This document shows positions 34,254-47,700 of a DNA stretch of 64,000 nt, piece after piece. A program made the translations under genes and the position numbers. The stretch's first letter is position 1, and each line of letters begins with the position of its first letter. A model generated the notes under the pieces. It made no database searches. It was not told the DNA's origin and worked only from the letters and a program-made list of their open reading frames with translations. This stretch comes from Tetrahymena thermophila SB210 (lineage: Eukaryota > Ciliophora > Oligohymenophorea > Hymenostomatida > Tetrahymenidae): the NCBI RefSeq assembly GCF_000189635.1, contig NW_002476463.1, positions 744,001 through 808,000 on the forward strand, read 5' to 3'.

Positions 34254-36526
34254 ATGGGTAAGATAAAATAATTCTTAAATCCTTTGAAAGAATAAATATA
34301 ATAACTGCCAGAGTTTTTGAAATCAAGGTAGTTCAATGATAATTTTAAGATTTAAGAATAGGCCAAGTAGAAATATCCGAGTGGCAATTAGAAGCCATAA
34401 GGTTAAAAAAGAATTTTAAAAAAAATAAATAAAAAAAAATAATCAAAAGTTGAATATTAAATTGAAGATTAAAATGAATAAGATTATCCCAATTCTGATT
34501 AATATAATTATGAAGACGAAGATGAAGAAGGTTAAATGGAAATAGAATAAAAATAGATTTAATAAATTAATAAGTTATCTGGTTTACCATCACAAATGTA
34601 ATATAGTTAACCATTTAGCAACTCACCAATGTAATTTAGTTAATCATTTAGCAACTAACAAATGTAATCTAGTTAATTGAAATAACAATTAGATGATTTA
34701 AGTATTTAATCATTAAAAAAGTAAAAAACTATAATTAAAAATGATAATTTAAAGGAATCTGCATAGATTAAAGATAGATAAATTGAGCTAAACTTATTTA
34801 AAACCACAAAGCAAATATAAACTGCTAAAAAATCAATAACACAATCTACTAAAAAAGTGAAGTCAAGATAACTTGATAGCTAGAAAAATAAAAGTAGTGT
34901 TGCTGATTCAAAAAAGAGAAAGAGAGAAAGACCTAAAACAATAAATTAATTTCCCTAAGTTTTAGATGAATCAATCAAAACATCTTATTTTTTAAGCTAG
35001 AGATCATTTAAGTGGCTATCCAAAGCCCAGTCAATGATAAAAACAAGTATGTTTATGCTTAATTTCTAGATTGTTAATATAAAATAATTTTGTATTAATT
35101 AGTTAAGAAGGGAGTTAAAAAACAGAATAAGGAAAAGGCTATGTTTATAAGAAACCTGAAAAAGGCAAATCAAAAGGTGAAATCATTTTCAAATTTTAAT
35201 ATATAAAACCTATAAAGATCTTTTAAAGATTTTAAAACAATTTAAGACTTTACATCTAACATACTTAGATTAATTGACACATATATTAATAACAAAGATA
35301 AAAATTAGAATGTATTTCATTTATACTGTTAACTAGATAAAGGTAGTTTTGGATAAGTTGATCTTTATTTTTGTGAGATTGAATAATAATTTCTTAACAA
35401 TTCAATATAACAAGATATAAAAATAGAAGATATGGAAATTGAATAATCTATAAATATGTAATAAACTTTATATCCATTTAAATAAAAGGAATACTCTTAC
35501 AATCTGAGGAGCTTTAAAAATAAAATGAGTGAATTCAATTTATCAAGTTAGTCTCTAGGGTCTAAGAATTCTAAGAATAATACCTTGGCATCTACATTAA
35601 TTGTTGATGAAAATAAAATATCTAATACTATATCAAGTAGAGATAATAATGAAAGTATATTAATATCTTCAACTATTGCTAGTAATAATAAATAGCAATA
35701 TTTTCCTGTTGCAGGTAAGAAATTTAGTAATAAAGAAGAATTTATCCGTGAACTCTTTATTATGAATTAGATAAGTAGCACTTACAAGCCAAAAATCATA
35801 GAATAAGATATTGAAGAATAAATTATTTTTCTTGAATTAGGACTCTGTAATTTGTATAATCTTAAAATAGACAGCTAAATCAATAATTATAAGCTTACTG
35901 ATGAATTTACCTTTTAGGTATTGATTAATATATTTAATGCCATAGAATCGCTTTTAGGAAATATTAATCCTAAAACACAAACTCCTTTTCCTATTTTTCA
36001 TAGTGATATTAAACCTTAAAATATCATTTTGACAGCGACTTAGCATTTAGAGGATAAGTCTCCTGAAATTAAACTTCTTCTTATAGATTTTGGAGGATCA
36101 TCAAGCGATATACAGGATTACTGGTCTTACTATACACCTGCTTTTGTTTGTTAGGAGCTATGGAATAAAGCAATAGAAGGAACACATAAAAAAGAAAAAT
36201 TAAGCTGGTAAGAAATAAGATATGCTGAATTCTATGCAGCATGTAGAACTATTTAATACATTATCATAGACAAAAATGATGAAGAAAGTTTTAAAAAAGA
36301 AAACTATAAAAGTTTTATAAATAAATATTAAAATGATTATCCAAAGACCTGTTATATTATTGATAAATTGTTTGAATTCAGTAATATATCAAAATTAGAC
36401 AATAATTATAAAGAAATATTAAGCGATTCAAAATTAAATCTTCAGTAATTAACTAATTTAAAAATTTAGTTCGATGTAGTAAAGCTCTACCAAATTTCTA
36501 AAATTTATGAAGTGGTCAATATCTGA
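34254..36526 (+). CDS. Protein kinase, tandem family member 3 (738 aa, two exons)
   Basis: Exons 34254-35046 and 35103-36526 (56-nt intron), TGA 36524-36526. Kinase features: GSFGQV at about 345, low-complexity insert, FPVAGKK (ATP-binding Lys), IRELFIM, HSDIKPQN from about 564, IDFGGSS from about 592. The activation segment QDYWSYYTPAFV is short; EIRYAEFYAACRTIQ and YPKTCYII follow. The N-terminus of about 265 residues is Gln-rich and basic, with an imperfect repeat of SQPFSNSPMQF type near residues 118-142 and a Lys/Arg cluster KKRKRERPK that could act as a nuclear localisation signal (inference). The family motif TSYFLSQRSFKW precedes the intron. It is the most diverged of the five in its C-terminal region. 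Confidence 0.87.
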
Positions 36527-36951
36527 AAGACAAATAATTCATAAATAAATAAATGCATTAGACTTTTATGTTCGATCTATTTTTTAGTTGTATAAATTTC
36601 AAGCATAAAAATAAGATTAAGTTTATTCTAGGTAAATTTTATCAAGTTTTACTGTAAAAAATATTTATTATGTTTTGATCTTAAAATATTAACTGAGTTT
36701 ATAAAACTTTTCAATGATGAAGTAACAAATGTTTTATATATAGATTATCCACTTGATATATCTGATAGATTGCAATAAATAAAGTTAATCCAAAGAATTA
36801 TTTAATATATTAATTTTTGTATTAAAGTCTTTACTCAAAAATTTATGTAATTAGTGTTGGTTGAAATTGCATCAAATGTAAATCAAAAAAGAACAAAAAA
36901 TATATTTTTTAATAATTAATTCTAAAGTGAGAGATTATTTGGTTATTTGAA
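36527..36951. other. Intergenic spacer between kinase genes 3 and 4
   Basis: A+T-rich; nothing recognised. Confidence 0.55.
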
Positions 36952-39347
36952 ATGAGTAAATAACGATCTAGGGAAAGGATTTAGTAAAACAATTAGGAAT
37001 CAAAATCTAATGAGCGAATCAATTCATTAAAGAAAGAATTTTCTTAGATTTAGCAAAATCGTTAGTTTAATGTGTAGCTTGCCGCTTTATCTAATATTAT
37101 GAAGTAGGTAGATCATGCATATTGGGATAAGTGCTTTTCAAAAAAATAAATGAAGGAATGGGAACAAATAAAATCCAAATCTTCTAGAAGCACTTCTCCA
37201 TAGACAGCAAGTATAAGTTTAATTAAATCAAAGCGATCTGAGAAGAGTAAAGAGCCAATTAAAAGTAATAAAGTAGTTTAGTAAAGATAAAGATCTTTTT
37301 CTCTTATTAAGCCCTAATCATAAGGTTAGCATTATCTTATATCAAAAGAGTCTAAAACTCTTACTGATATTTAGCCTATTAGAAGGTCATTTTAAGAAAT
37401 TCCAAATTCGTAAACATTAAAAAAAATACCTGCGAAGAGTGATGAAGAAAATATAGATGAAATGGACGTTGAGCAAGAAAATTATGCTTCAATATCTTAA
37501 AAAATAATTCCAGAATTTAAAATAGGATAAATTACAATGAAAAGGTCAAGGAAGAGATCATATGATGAAAGCGAAAATGAAAAGAGCAGTTAATAAAATT
37601 CTGATTATTTTTCTTACTAAAGAGACCTGCTGCTATCTAATAAGATAAACTCTTAGCAAAGATCTATGCAAGACATTTAAAATGAATCTATGAAAACATC
37701 TCTTTACATAACACAGAACTCTTTTAAATGGAGCTAGAAGCTTTAATAATTTACTTCAACTTGTAAATAATTACTTACATTTACATTTCTATAAATAAGC
37801 TTATTATTACTATAATACAAATAGTGAGAAAGGGAGCACTTTAAAATTTTTATCAAAATTCTAAAAACAAAATTCAACAAGATAGCAATAATTAAATTCA
37901 AAATAATACTAACAGCAAAGCACAAAATTACACCAAATCAACAAGCTTGGAAATAAACATAGAATAGCAAAATATTTCTTAAAATTTATAGCTGCTACAA
38001 TCAGCTGAAACCTTCAGTGACTTGAGTAATATCTACTCTGTATAATAAAAAAGCATAATAGATAGTAATAGCAGTGATTAAAATTTTTAGTATTATTGCA
38101 AGTTAGATTCAGGGAGTTTTGGTTAGGTAGACTTATACCTACTAGAATTTGAAAATAAAATCCCGTCTAAATAAGAAATTCAGAAGAATGAAAAGTAAAA
38201 TGGAGGTTCTCATAGGAACATAGAACAAAAAGATGCATATTATAAGAAATCTTCTACTTATTTTTAGTCAACAGAAAACGAAATTGGAGATTTTGAAAGA
38301 CAAGTGAAGTAATTAGAATTAAATTAGAATACAATTTAACTAAAATAATAAAGATCGCACGAATCAACAAAGGAAGACTCAAATGGAAATAGATTGCAAA
38401 ATTCAAAGCTAGTTGATACTTCAATTAATAGTGATATTTAAAATACTCCAATAATGAATAAAATAAGAGCGAAAGCTAAACAACTTTCAATAAATAAATA
38501 ATATAATTATTAATAAGAATAACTAATTTTACCTGTTGCTGGAAAAATGATAAAGAATTTTAATGAGTTTGTACGTGAACTGTATATAATGCAAACTGTT
38601 TAATTTGATATGATGCCTAAATTAATTGGCTAAGACATAGATCAAAGAATACTGTACATAGAACTAGGATTATGCAGTTTATATGATCTCAAATAGGATT
38701 CATTAAAAAGAGGGTACAAGCTTGATGATCACTTCACATTTTCCATTTTAGTTAATATAATTTAAGCTATAGAATCCATGCTTTCAAACTACAATGATAG
38801 TAAATAGAAATCACAGCCACTCTTTCACAGCGACATAAAACCTTAAAACATAGTTTTAACTATAAAAAAAAATAAGTAAACAAACTAATCAGAAATTAAA
38901 TTAATGCTGATTGATTTTGGTGGAGCATCCTTTGAATTGGAAGACTACTGGTCTTATTACACTCCAGCTTTTGTTAGTCCATACTTATGGGAGAGATTAG
39001 TAAATTCCAAGTTCAAATAAGACTTCCTAACTTGGCCAGAAGTTAGATATGCAGAAGTTTATGCAGCGTGCAGGACTGTCTAATATCTTATGTTAGAGGA
39101 AAGACATAAAGATTTATTTAAAAAAGAAAATTGCTAAATATTTATCAGATAGTATGAAGTAAGCTATCCAAAAACTTGCAAAATACTTGAAAAAGTTTAC
39201 TAAAGCATTTAAGACTACAAAATATTCAGCGACTATAAAAATGTATTTAATAACTAAGATTTTTATTCTATTAACTAAAGAATAGATTTTAACCAAGAAA
39301 AAATATTTGAAATTTCAAAATTTTACTAAGTAATTTAAAATATTTGA
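36952..39347 (+). CDS. Protein kinase, tandem family member 4 (777 aa, two exons)
   Basis: Exons 36952-37762 and 37825-39347 (62-nt intron), TGA 39345-39347. GSFGQV at about 367 follows LDS rather than LDK. Then come an insert of about 120 residues, LPVAGKM (ATP-binding Lys), VRELYIM, HSDIKPQN from about 605, IDFGGAS with Asp at about 634, EDYWSYYTPAFV, VRYAEVYAACRTVQ and YPKTCKIL. The N-terminal 270 residues are rich in Ser, Arg and Lys (for example SRSTSP, KRSRKRSYDES). The motif TSLYITQNSFKW precedes the intron. KRSYD is shared with member 1 (RKRSYDMDD) and, as RQRSYNED, with member 2, so these share an additional short N-terminal motif. Confidence 0.87.
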
Positions 39348-40221
39348 TCTCAAAAAATCACATATATATTCAACCAATTTTAAATATTTAAAAATCTAAA
39401 ATAAATATTCTTAAAAAAAATAATAACTAACCAATTTTGTTAATACTGATTTGTAAATAAATATTTATTAAATTTATATTATTGTATTATTTTATTATTT
39501 ATTATCGATGTAAATAAATCCTATCATATTACAAAGGTTGTTATAGAAAATTATATTAAAACATATGCATTAAACACCAAATAAATTTCAAAATAGTTTT
39601 TAGAATTTTATGTTTGCTCCAATATTATTTGAACCAATTAAATTTAAAATAATAAATTATTTTTTTAAATATCTAATAAAGTAGTTTGTGCTTTATAATT
39701 TTTAGTGAGTGTCTAAGAGATAGATTTTTTCATCAAAAGTTTTATTTCATTTTGGAAAACTTTCAAATACCAAAAAATATAGTTTTTCTTAACTAAAATA
39801 TAATTTTTATGTCTAGTAAAATATTTATGTATAAATAAATGATAAATTTATTAAGTAAATTTAATTAAAAAAATTTTAATGTTAATTAAAAATGAATTTT
39901 TTTATTTTTAGAAAATTAAAATATTTTTAAATAAAAACAAATTTTAAATTGAGAAATGACATATTAAAGTTTGGTAATAATCAGAAATTCACTAAATAAA
40001 GCTAAATTATGATCGAGCTTTTGTCTCTACTTAAAATATATGTATCTCAATCTTATAAAATTGATTTGCATCACCAACTTTTATAATTAATTTAATTAAT
40101 TACGAAATTCTAATAATTTTTTTAATAAAAACTATTAATCGATAATTTAAGATTAATAATTAGGTTATCTATCAAATAAAAAAAGCATATCATTTCAGAT
40201 AGAATTTTACAAGCAGTAAAA
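39348..40221. other. Intergenic spacer between kinase genes 4 and 5
   Basis: A+T-rich; nothing recognised on either strand. Confidence 0.55.
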
Positions 40222-43200
40222 ATGTAGCAAAATTAATCTTAAAATAGTAGACAGCAATAGAATATTGACACACTGAGTTAAAATAATGGTTAATAAGAAG
40301 GATTGCAAGTGATTGGAAGAAATTTTAGAAATTAAAATGAACAACAGCAAGGATATGAAGAGATTTTTAATGAAGATGACTCAATATTATTTGATAAGTA
40401 AAAATAGTAATAAATGCAGTAAAAGAGGGGTTTCTAAATGCAGAAACTTGCTCAAGATTATTACTCGTCAAGCCACGCACCAAGTAATCAAAAAAGCTAG
40501 ATGCAAAAAATGCCTCCAATATAATCTAACAATTTCAACTATATCCAACCATAATATGTTTAATAATAAGGTTAGAATTAATATTTGCAGAATTAGCAAT
40601 AGTAATAATAATAATTTTAACAACCATAATAATAGCCTTAATAGTAATTTAAATAAAATTAATAGAAAAATAAATAAGAATAAACAAATTTAATTACTGC
40701 CCCATATTTTTTTAATGCTAACTAAGTACCTGCTCCTCCTAGTGCATTTCTTATGCCTAATTTTAATATGAATTAAATTCCTACTCCTCCTAGTCTTAAC
40801 CTTTAATAAAATATTCCATAAAATAATTCTAATTTTCTCAACAATTCTTAAAATTAAAATTAGAATTAATATCAAATATATGCTCCTCCTTAATTTTAAT
40901 AGTAATAGTAAAACATTCCTTCACCACCTTAACTTCCAATTATTAATACCAATAATAATATTAATAATAACAATAATTTGTTTGGTTTTGGAAATAATAA
41001 TAGTAATAATAATAATAATTTGTTAGGTTTTGGATTTAATAATTAAAACCAATCATAAAATATATTTAATAATTTATAATCTTAGAACGTTTAATTTTAT
41101 GATAAGCCTAAGGTTTCTTCTTTAGATCAATAAAATGAAAATAAACTTCCTGCTATAGGTGGTGTTTAAAGAAGATATTAGTAAGGAGTCTTTAACCAAG
41201 ATAAAGTGAAAGAAGGTGGCTTTTAGTAATTAACAAGAGAAGGCTATTTATCTTAACATCCAATATTTAAAAAAAATAAAAATGTTTCTTCAGCATAAAG
41301 CTTTGATGAAGAAGAACAAGATTTATCAGAATAAGATGATCAAAAATTTGGTACTTTGTAATAATATTCATTAAAGGAGAAGCTACTGTAAAATCAATCG
41401 AAGAGTTAAATAATAATTTAAAGCCCACTATTAAATAAACAAACTAAATCAAAATTAGATCTTGATATTTAACCACCAATTTAATACAGAGGCTTAGAGA
41501 CAAATGAAATACAATCTGATGATAATTTAAACTTCGATCTCAATATTAATTTACCTAGTAAAAATTAAAATTAATTTATTGATGTTAATAATAGCTTAAA
41601 TTTTGATAGAAACTTATTGGTAGATTAAAGAGATAAAAGTAGGGTAAGAGAGAGATCTCGCTTAGGTGAAAAAAAGAAGAAAAAAGAAAAAACTAAAAAA
41701 TCTGAAACTCATCCTGCATAAGAAGGCCAAATATTATAAATACAAAGTCCTCCATAAATAAATGCTAATCCATTTGAAATAACTGCTAAAGAAATATAAA
41801 TGCCTTCGTAAATAGAATTTAAAATAAGAGACACGTTAACGGGTTAAAAAGTCTTGAGAACTATGATGGATATTTAAGGAGAGTCTTTGAGAACTTCTCA
41901 TTGCTTTTAAGCTTAATCATTTAAATGGACCTCAAAAATAAAAAGCTTTTCAAAAACAAGTATTTAATTAATTTGTTGATTAGCGACAGTTGATTTATAT
42001 TTTATTTATTTATTTATTTTAATTAATTTTTTAAAGTTAAAAAGGGAAATTAAATGAATGATATAATACAGAGATAGAAATAAATTTAAATATAAAATAA
42101 GCAAAACACTAAAATGAAATTAAATGGTCCTTTAAGTTTAATCCCTGAATTCGAAGAGTCTGAAATTCCTCAATAAAGATTAGTGAGTAAACATTTATAA
42201 AATACTGATATTACTAGTAATCCAATATATCAAGATGAGAATTATACTATTAATGACTCAGGTATGGAATTAAAAACAAAAATAAATCAATTTGGAAATA
42301 TTTTTCCATCAGTTGATAACTTTGCATTATAAATGACCCTATTTAAAAAAAAAATAGCTAATTTATATCAAAATGGGTAAACTCCAAACATTTAATTTTA
42401 CTTTCATAGCAACATTGATAATGGGAGTTTTGGAAAAGTAGATTTATACTTTTTTAATTAAAGTAATTTAAATTTATAGGAAATAACACCTATTGAATAA
42501 CCATTTAATTCACCAAAGTATTAAATTACATCTGAAACATCTAACGATACATAGTAATAAGGAATTTAAATAAGCAATGAAATGGAATTTGATGATATTT
42601 TGCCACTAAGTTCCTCATAACAAAAAACTGATATTTTCTTAAGCCAAAAGTAATTATCTGATTAATCAATCAGAAGTAGCAGTAATAATTTTTCAACTTT
42701 AGAAAGTGCATCGCAGCTAAACAGTCAAGGAATTTTTCTTTCTTCAAATCATAGAGAAAAAATTAATTTTATGATTAGCTCTTAAAAAAGAGAAGCAATA
42801 AATATTTTGCCAGCTGCTGGTAAAAAAATTAAAAAATAAGATGAGTTTGTTCGTGAGCTTTTCATTATGTAAACATTTCAGAGCTAATACATGCCTTCGC
42901 TATTCGGTTAAGATATAGATTAATAGATTTTATTTATGGAGTATGGCTTGTGCAATTTATTCAATTTAAAATAAGATAGTATAAAAAATAATTACAGACT
43001 TAGTGATGAATTTACTTATCAAGTACTTTTAAATATCATAAATGCTATAGAATCCTTTCTTAGCTTTAAAGATCCAAATAGCGGAGAACATAAACCTATA
43101 TTCCATAGCGATATTAAGCCATAAAATATAATCCTGACTGTTAAAAAGGAAAATGATCTTTAAAATGCTTAAATCTAACTTCTTTTAATAGATTATGGTG

Positions 43201-43652
43201 GCGCTTCCATAGAAATTGAAGATTATTGGACTTATTACACTCCAGCTTTTGTGAGTAACAAACTGTGGAGTAAATTTGTAAATGACTAAAACTACCAAGA
43301 AAAGCTAAATTGGGAAGAAATTCGATATGCTGAAGTATATGCTGCTTGTAGATCAATCTAATATGTTATTGTAGAAAAGGATAAACAACGTCTTTTTAAA
43401 AAAGACTCTACTTAATTATTTATGAAAGAATATTGGCAATTATATCCGAGAACAACAAGACTTATAAATACAATATATCAACTAGAATAAAAAGGGAGAA
43501 TTGATAGTAAGTACAAAGGAATTTTTAATCAAGACGAAATTTCTTCAATTAAATTTATTAATCCCTAAAAAATAGTTTTTGAAGCCTAAAAAATATTTGA
43601 GCTTTCAAAGCTTAACAACCATTTCAATTTGAATTTATTAGAAAATATTTGA
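40222..43652 (+). CDS. Protein kinase, tandem family member 5, with long Q/N/P-rich N-terminus (1117 aa, two exons)
   Basis: Exons 40222-41959 and 42037-43652 (77-nt intron), TGA 43650-43652. The N-terminal region (about 580 residues) is twice as long as in the sister genes. It is very rich in Gln, Asn and Pro (runs of Gln near residues 110-150, repeated PSPPQ/APPQ/TPPS words, N-runs with LFGFGNNN), prion-like in composition. It ends with the family motif TSHCFQAQSFKW before the intron. Kinase part: GSFGKV at about 709 (after IDN rather than LDK), insert of about 120 residues, LPAAGKK, VRELFIM, HSDIKPQN from about 936, IDYGGAS (Tyr for Phe of DFG, Asp about 965), EDYWTYYTPAFV, EIRYAEVYAACRSIQ. 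YPRTTRLI replaces YPKTCKIL. Likely active by its residues. The Q-runs make phase-separating or scaffold behaviour conceivable (inference). Confidence 0.87.
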
Positions 43653-44760
43653 ATTTTATAATATTTATTTACTTATTTGAATTTTCTAAAAATTTAATTA
43701 AGTTCTTTAACCGAAAAATCACGCTATTTGCTTGGTATTTTAAATTAATAAAAGTTCTAATTTATTGCATTAATAATGCGTTATTAGCTAAATATTTGTA
43801 ATTAATTTTTAATTTAATTTGTATATAGTATTCTCTTACCTAATCTTAAAATATAATAACGAAGTAAATACTTATTTATTTTAATAATCAACTATTACTT
43901 ACTTATTTATTTTAACTTTTAGTTTTATAAAATATTTTCCCTTGTGTATATAAAAATTCAATTTAATCAATTCACTAATACATATGCCTTAAAAGCATAT
44001 TAATTAAGATTATTTGTAAACTCTAAATGTAAAATTCTGTTAATTATAAATTAAAAAACAATTCGCGAGCAGCGGATAGATTTAAATTAGGGGAGAGTAG
44101 CTATTATATCTTTGAATTAGTTTATAGAAACAAATTAATTAAATTGAAAAACAGATATTTTTCTTATTTTTTTGTTATTTTGCTTTCTTTTTTAATAAAA
44201 CCAATTAAATTTCTTTTTAATGAATCAATGCGAAATATTTGAAATTTTTTATGGTAAATCCCAGCTAGTAAATCAAGTATTATAATTAATTCCAAATATT
44301 TTACCAATAAGATTATAAAAAGTAAAACATACAAGAATTCATCAAATTTATGACTTATCCCTAGCTCTAAAAGCTTTTAAAACATTTTGTAATTTTAAAT
44401 TGGCTATTTTCATAATATTTAAATCTATTTTTATATGTTTTTTTTTATTACAAGATAGTTGCTACTGTTAAGAGCTATTATAAATTCCTATTGCAAACTG
44501 AATAGATATTTATATAATTTAATTTACTTCTCTTGCAATTAAAAAATAAATTTTTTTTTTTGAGATTACACTATTTTAGTAGCTAATTTGGTTTTTTAAA
44601 TTTGATAATACAGTTAACAAAGAAATAAACTTATTAGAATGAAAGCTAATTTATAAATCTAATTTCTAAAGATCTCAGATTAAAAAAGATTTGGAATTAG
44701 CTATATTATAATAATTAAATTAACTAAAATATCAAAAAATTATAAGCTTTACTTAAATTG
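43653..44760 (+). repeat. Duplicated upstream region of the first polycystin-like gene
   Basis: From about 43690 this matches 50640-51575, the region upstream of the second gene (shared words such as atggtaaatcccagctagtaa and aaaagtataagctttactta-like ends). It therefore belongs to the segment that was tandemly duplicated with the gene. It holds a conserved G+C-rich element at 44062-44110 and no other gene. Confidence 0.75.
44062..44110. promoter_or_regulatory. Conserved G+C-rich element upstream of polycystin-like gene 1
   Basis: TTCGCGAGCAGCG, then about 14 A+T-rich bases, then AAATTAGGGGAGAGTAGCT. The same arrangement lies at about 50934-50982 before gene 2 (TCGCGAGCAGCG...AAATTAGGTGAGAGTCGCT). 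It is better conserved than its A+T-rich surroundings, about 650-700 bp before each ATG. No equivalent is seen before gene 3. Function unknown; regulatory site or small RNA are both possible. Confidence 0.4.
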
Positions 44761-47700
44761 ATGAACGAAATTAAAAAAAAAGTTTTCTTCATATTTCTAG
44801 GAGTGGTTGTTTATTCCTTTGCCAAATAAGAATAAAGTTTAATCAAAGAGAGAGCCAAAGAACAAGACCAATTTATGATAATGAAGAAAGATAGACAACT
44901 ATAACAATGCTTTAGTAATTGTATTTTATGCAACAATAGTTATTGTTTATAGTGTGCAGTTGATAGAGTTCTTCCTGATTGTAATTGTAGAGAAGGCTTC
45001 TTTCTAGATACCTCTTTAAATTGTCAAAAATGTGGTGAAAACTGTAAGACTTGTCTCCATTAATAACAATGCTAAATCTGTAATGAGCACTATAAGGTAG
45101 TTGGTGGTTTATGCGTTTGTGATGGAAGTAAATTATTTATTTATTTATTAATACTAATATAAAAATATTTAATAAGATTGCGATAATACTGTACTGTATT
45201 ATACAACTCAAGTTGGACAAGATTTATAAAGCATAGTTATTACCTTTAATCAGATAATTGGAATTTAAAAAACAACTTCTAAAGATATTAATAGTGCATT
45301 TACTTTATCTTATGACAATTGCTCTATTCTTACTAAAGACACCTAATAAATCTATGGTGTTTTTGATGCAGGTGATTTACAATATGGTGGCTGCTACATT
45401 CGATAATCCTAGCAAAATTAGTTTATCATAATGCTTAGTAAATTAATTTTATTTTCATAGAAATCTTTTAATTCACTATTTAACTTATTTAATAATTATA
45501 TTCCTTTTTAAATAAAGCTTCCAAACTAGATTAAAGTAATTTATTAAAAGCCCCGAAAATAGATTCTACTTAGATTTTGATATTTAATGGAATTCCGATT
45601 TATAAACCTCTATAATAAGGAGTTACTGCAACAACCACAGAAACTTAGATAGGATCATAACTAGCTTATATACCTAAAATATGTTATTTTTAATAATCAA
45701 AAATTTTTGCTTCACTAACAGAATAAAATTTATCTATATAAATTACTGCGATATAAAATATGTATGACATTTTTTAGGCTGGCAGCGGAAATATAAAGTG
45801 CGAAATAGTAAATTCCTCAGTACCTTCCATAACCTTTGATCCTTGCTCAGCATAAAATGGATTACTAATTTCAACTTAAAAATTTGTAGATTAATCTACG
45901 CTTTAGGTAAGTGTTGAGTGCTCTTTTTTAGGATAAAAAGCTAAAGACATAGTCGATATAGTTTTTACAAGTTAAAATTCATAAAATGTTAGAATTGAGT
46001 ATCAAGATTTATTTTATACATCTTCTTTTAAAGACAATTTTGAAACTAAAGTCTCATTTTTTTCAGATACTGTCTTAGACTAAATTTAAATTAGCTAAAA
46101 TATATATCCACCTTCAAATTTTGCTGCATCCTATTAGTTATTATAAGACAGTTATAATTGTACTTTTTAAATTCCAGGTTCTAATATCATCACAGAATAA
46201 TACATATTTATTTCGGTATTTTTTCTACAGTTTGATATTTTATTTTTTAAACAAATAAAGTGTTAAACTAAAATAATTTTAATATTTAAAAAATAGATTA
46301 TTGCATCTACATAAAATACAGTATCTACATTATAACTTGCTGTTTCATATTTGAGCTCGTTTAGTTTAGATGTGGATTAAAAAGTTATCTCTAATTTCTT
46401 TCCAAGTAAAAGCTTAACGATTAAAGCTAGCTTGATTGATAACGATGTCACAACCCAAGATATTAGTTAGTTTTAATTATAATGGTATTGTATTTCTGAA
46501 GATACTCAAACATAATGCAAGGATCGTAATTAAAATGTTATCTCAATATAATCATCTTTAACTGCACAAATAAGTCCTAAAACATTTAATTTAAATGGAA
46601 AATTTACTCTTTTCATACTAGCGAGAAGAAATAATAATCCGAATACATAGCAAATTGCAGTCACAAAGCTAGACACAGGATAAACTTAGTTCAATACAGT
46701 AACTGATATGAATTCCTTATAATTGATTAACTATTAAGATATTGTTTTCATTGAACTAAAATATGAAACCAATTTATACACAACAAATCAGACATGCACC
46801 TACAAAGCTAATATTTTAAATTCTCTAACTTAAGCATAGAAAACGTATGAGTCAATTTCTAATAAGCTATCTTTCATTATTTAAGATCTCTTTCCAAATT
46901 TAGATGTGATAGCTCAAAATAATTTTTCAATTTAGTTTTAAGTTTATGACTTAACCATAGATGATACTCTTTCTTCAAATACATATGCTATGCAAATTAG
47001 ATAACCTCCTTAAGGATGTAAGCTAGCTTTAAGTAAATTTTAAAAATACGAAATAAAACTCATTTTTTTAATTTAATTTTTTTAATAAAGGTTCCTTAGC
47101 TGTATTTCAAACAATTACTATATCTGTAAACAGCTGCAATTTAAATGGGCAAGATACTCAATATTAATTTTTCTTTTACTCTAGCTAGGAATAATAAGAC
47201 TAAGAAATAAAAACCTCAGGAATAATTGTTAACAGAAGAATGCTAAGCATAATTTCATAAAACACATAAGTCACGGCACATTTACCACCTGGAAATATCA
47301 TAGTTATGGTAGTCACAGTAGGACCTAATAACCTTAGATCTAATTTTACACAAGCAGCTACAATTCAAGACAATAATTGGAGCTAAGTTGAGTATGAGAA
47401 ATACATATAAAACCAATATGATTCAATTTAATAATAATCAACAAAATCTATTTAAGTTTTTGGATATTAATATATCGCAAATGCAGTGGAGTATTATGAG
47501 TCTAAAAATTCAAACTACATTCCTTCAGATAGCACTAATTAGTTAAAAAACTAGATAACTCAATAACTAATAGATTCATCTTGGCAAAATGAAGATGACT
47601 AAGTTTACTTGCTTTCAACTTAAATTAATATTAGGATAAAATAATCAAAAATAAAAATATCTTCAAGTTCTTCATAAGCATTTGTAAATGCTAATGAGAA

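Noticed and set aside
40313-40693. Standard-code frame of 126 codons.
   Set aside because: It is a shadow of the Q-rich N-terminus of kinase 5, read in another frame.
37743-43356. Several minus-strand frames of 60-71 codons across the kinase genes (for example 37743-37925, 39114-39296, 43141-43356).
   Set aside because: They lie antisense to well-supported kinase exons or introns and show no recognisable motif.
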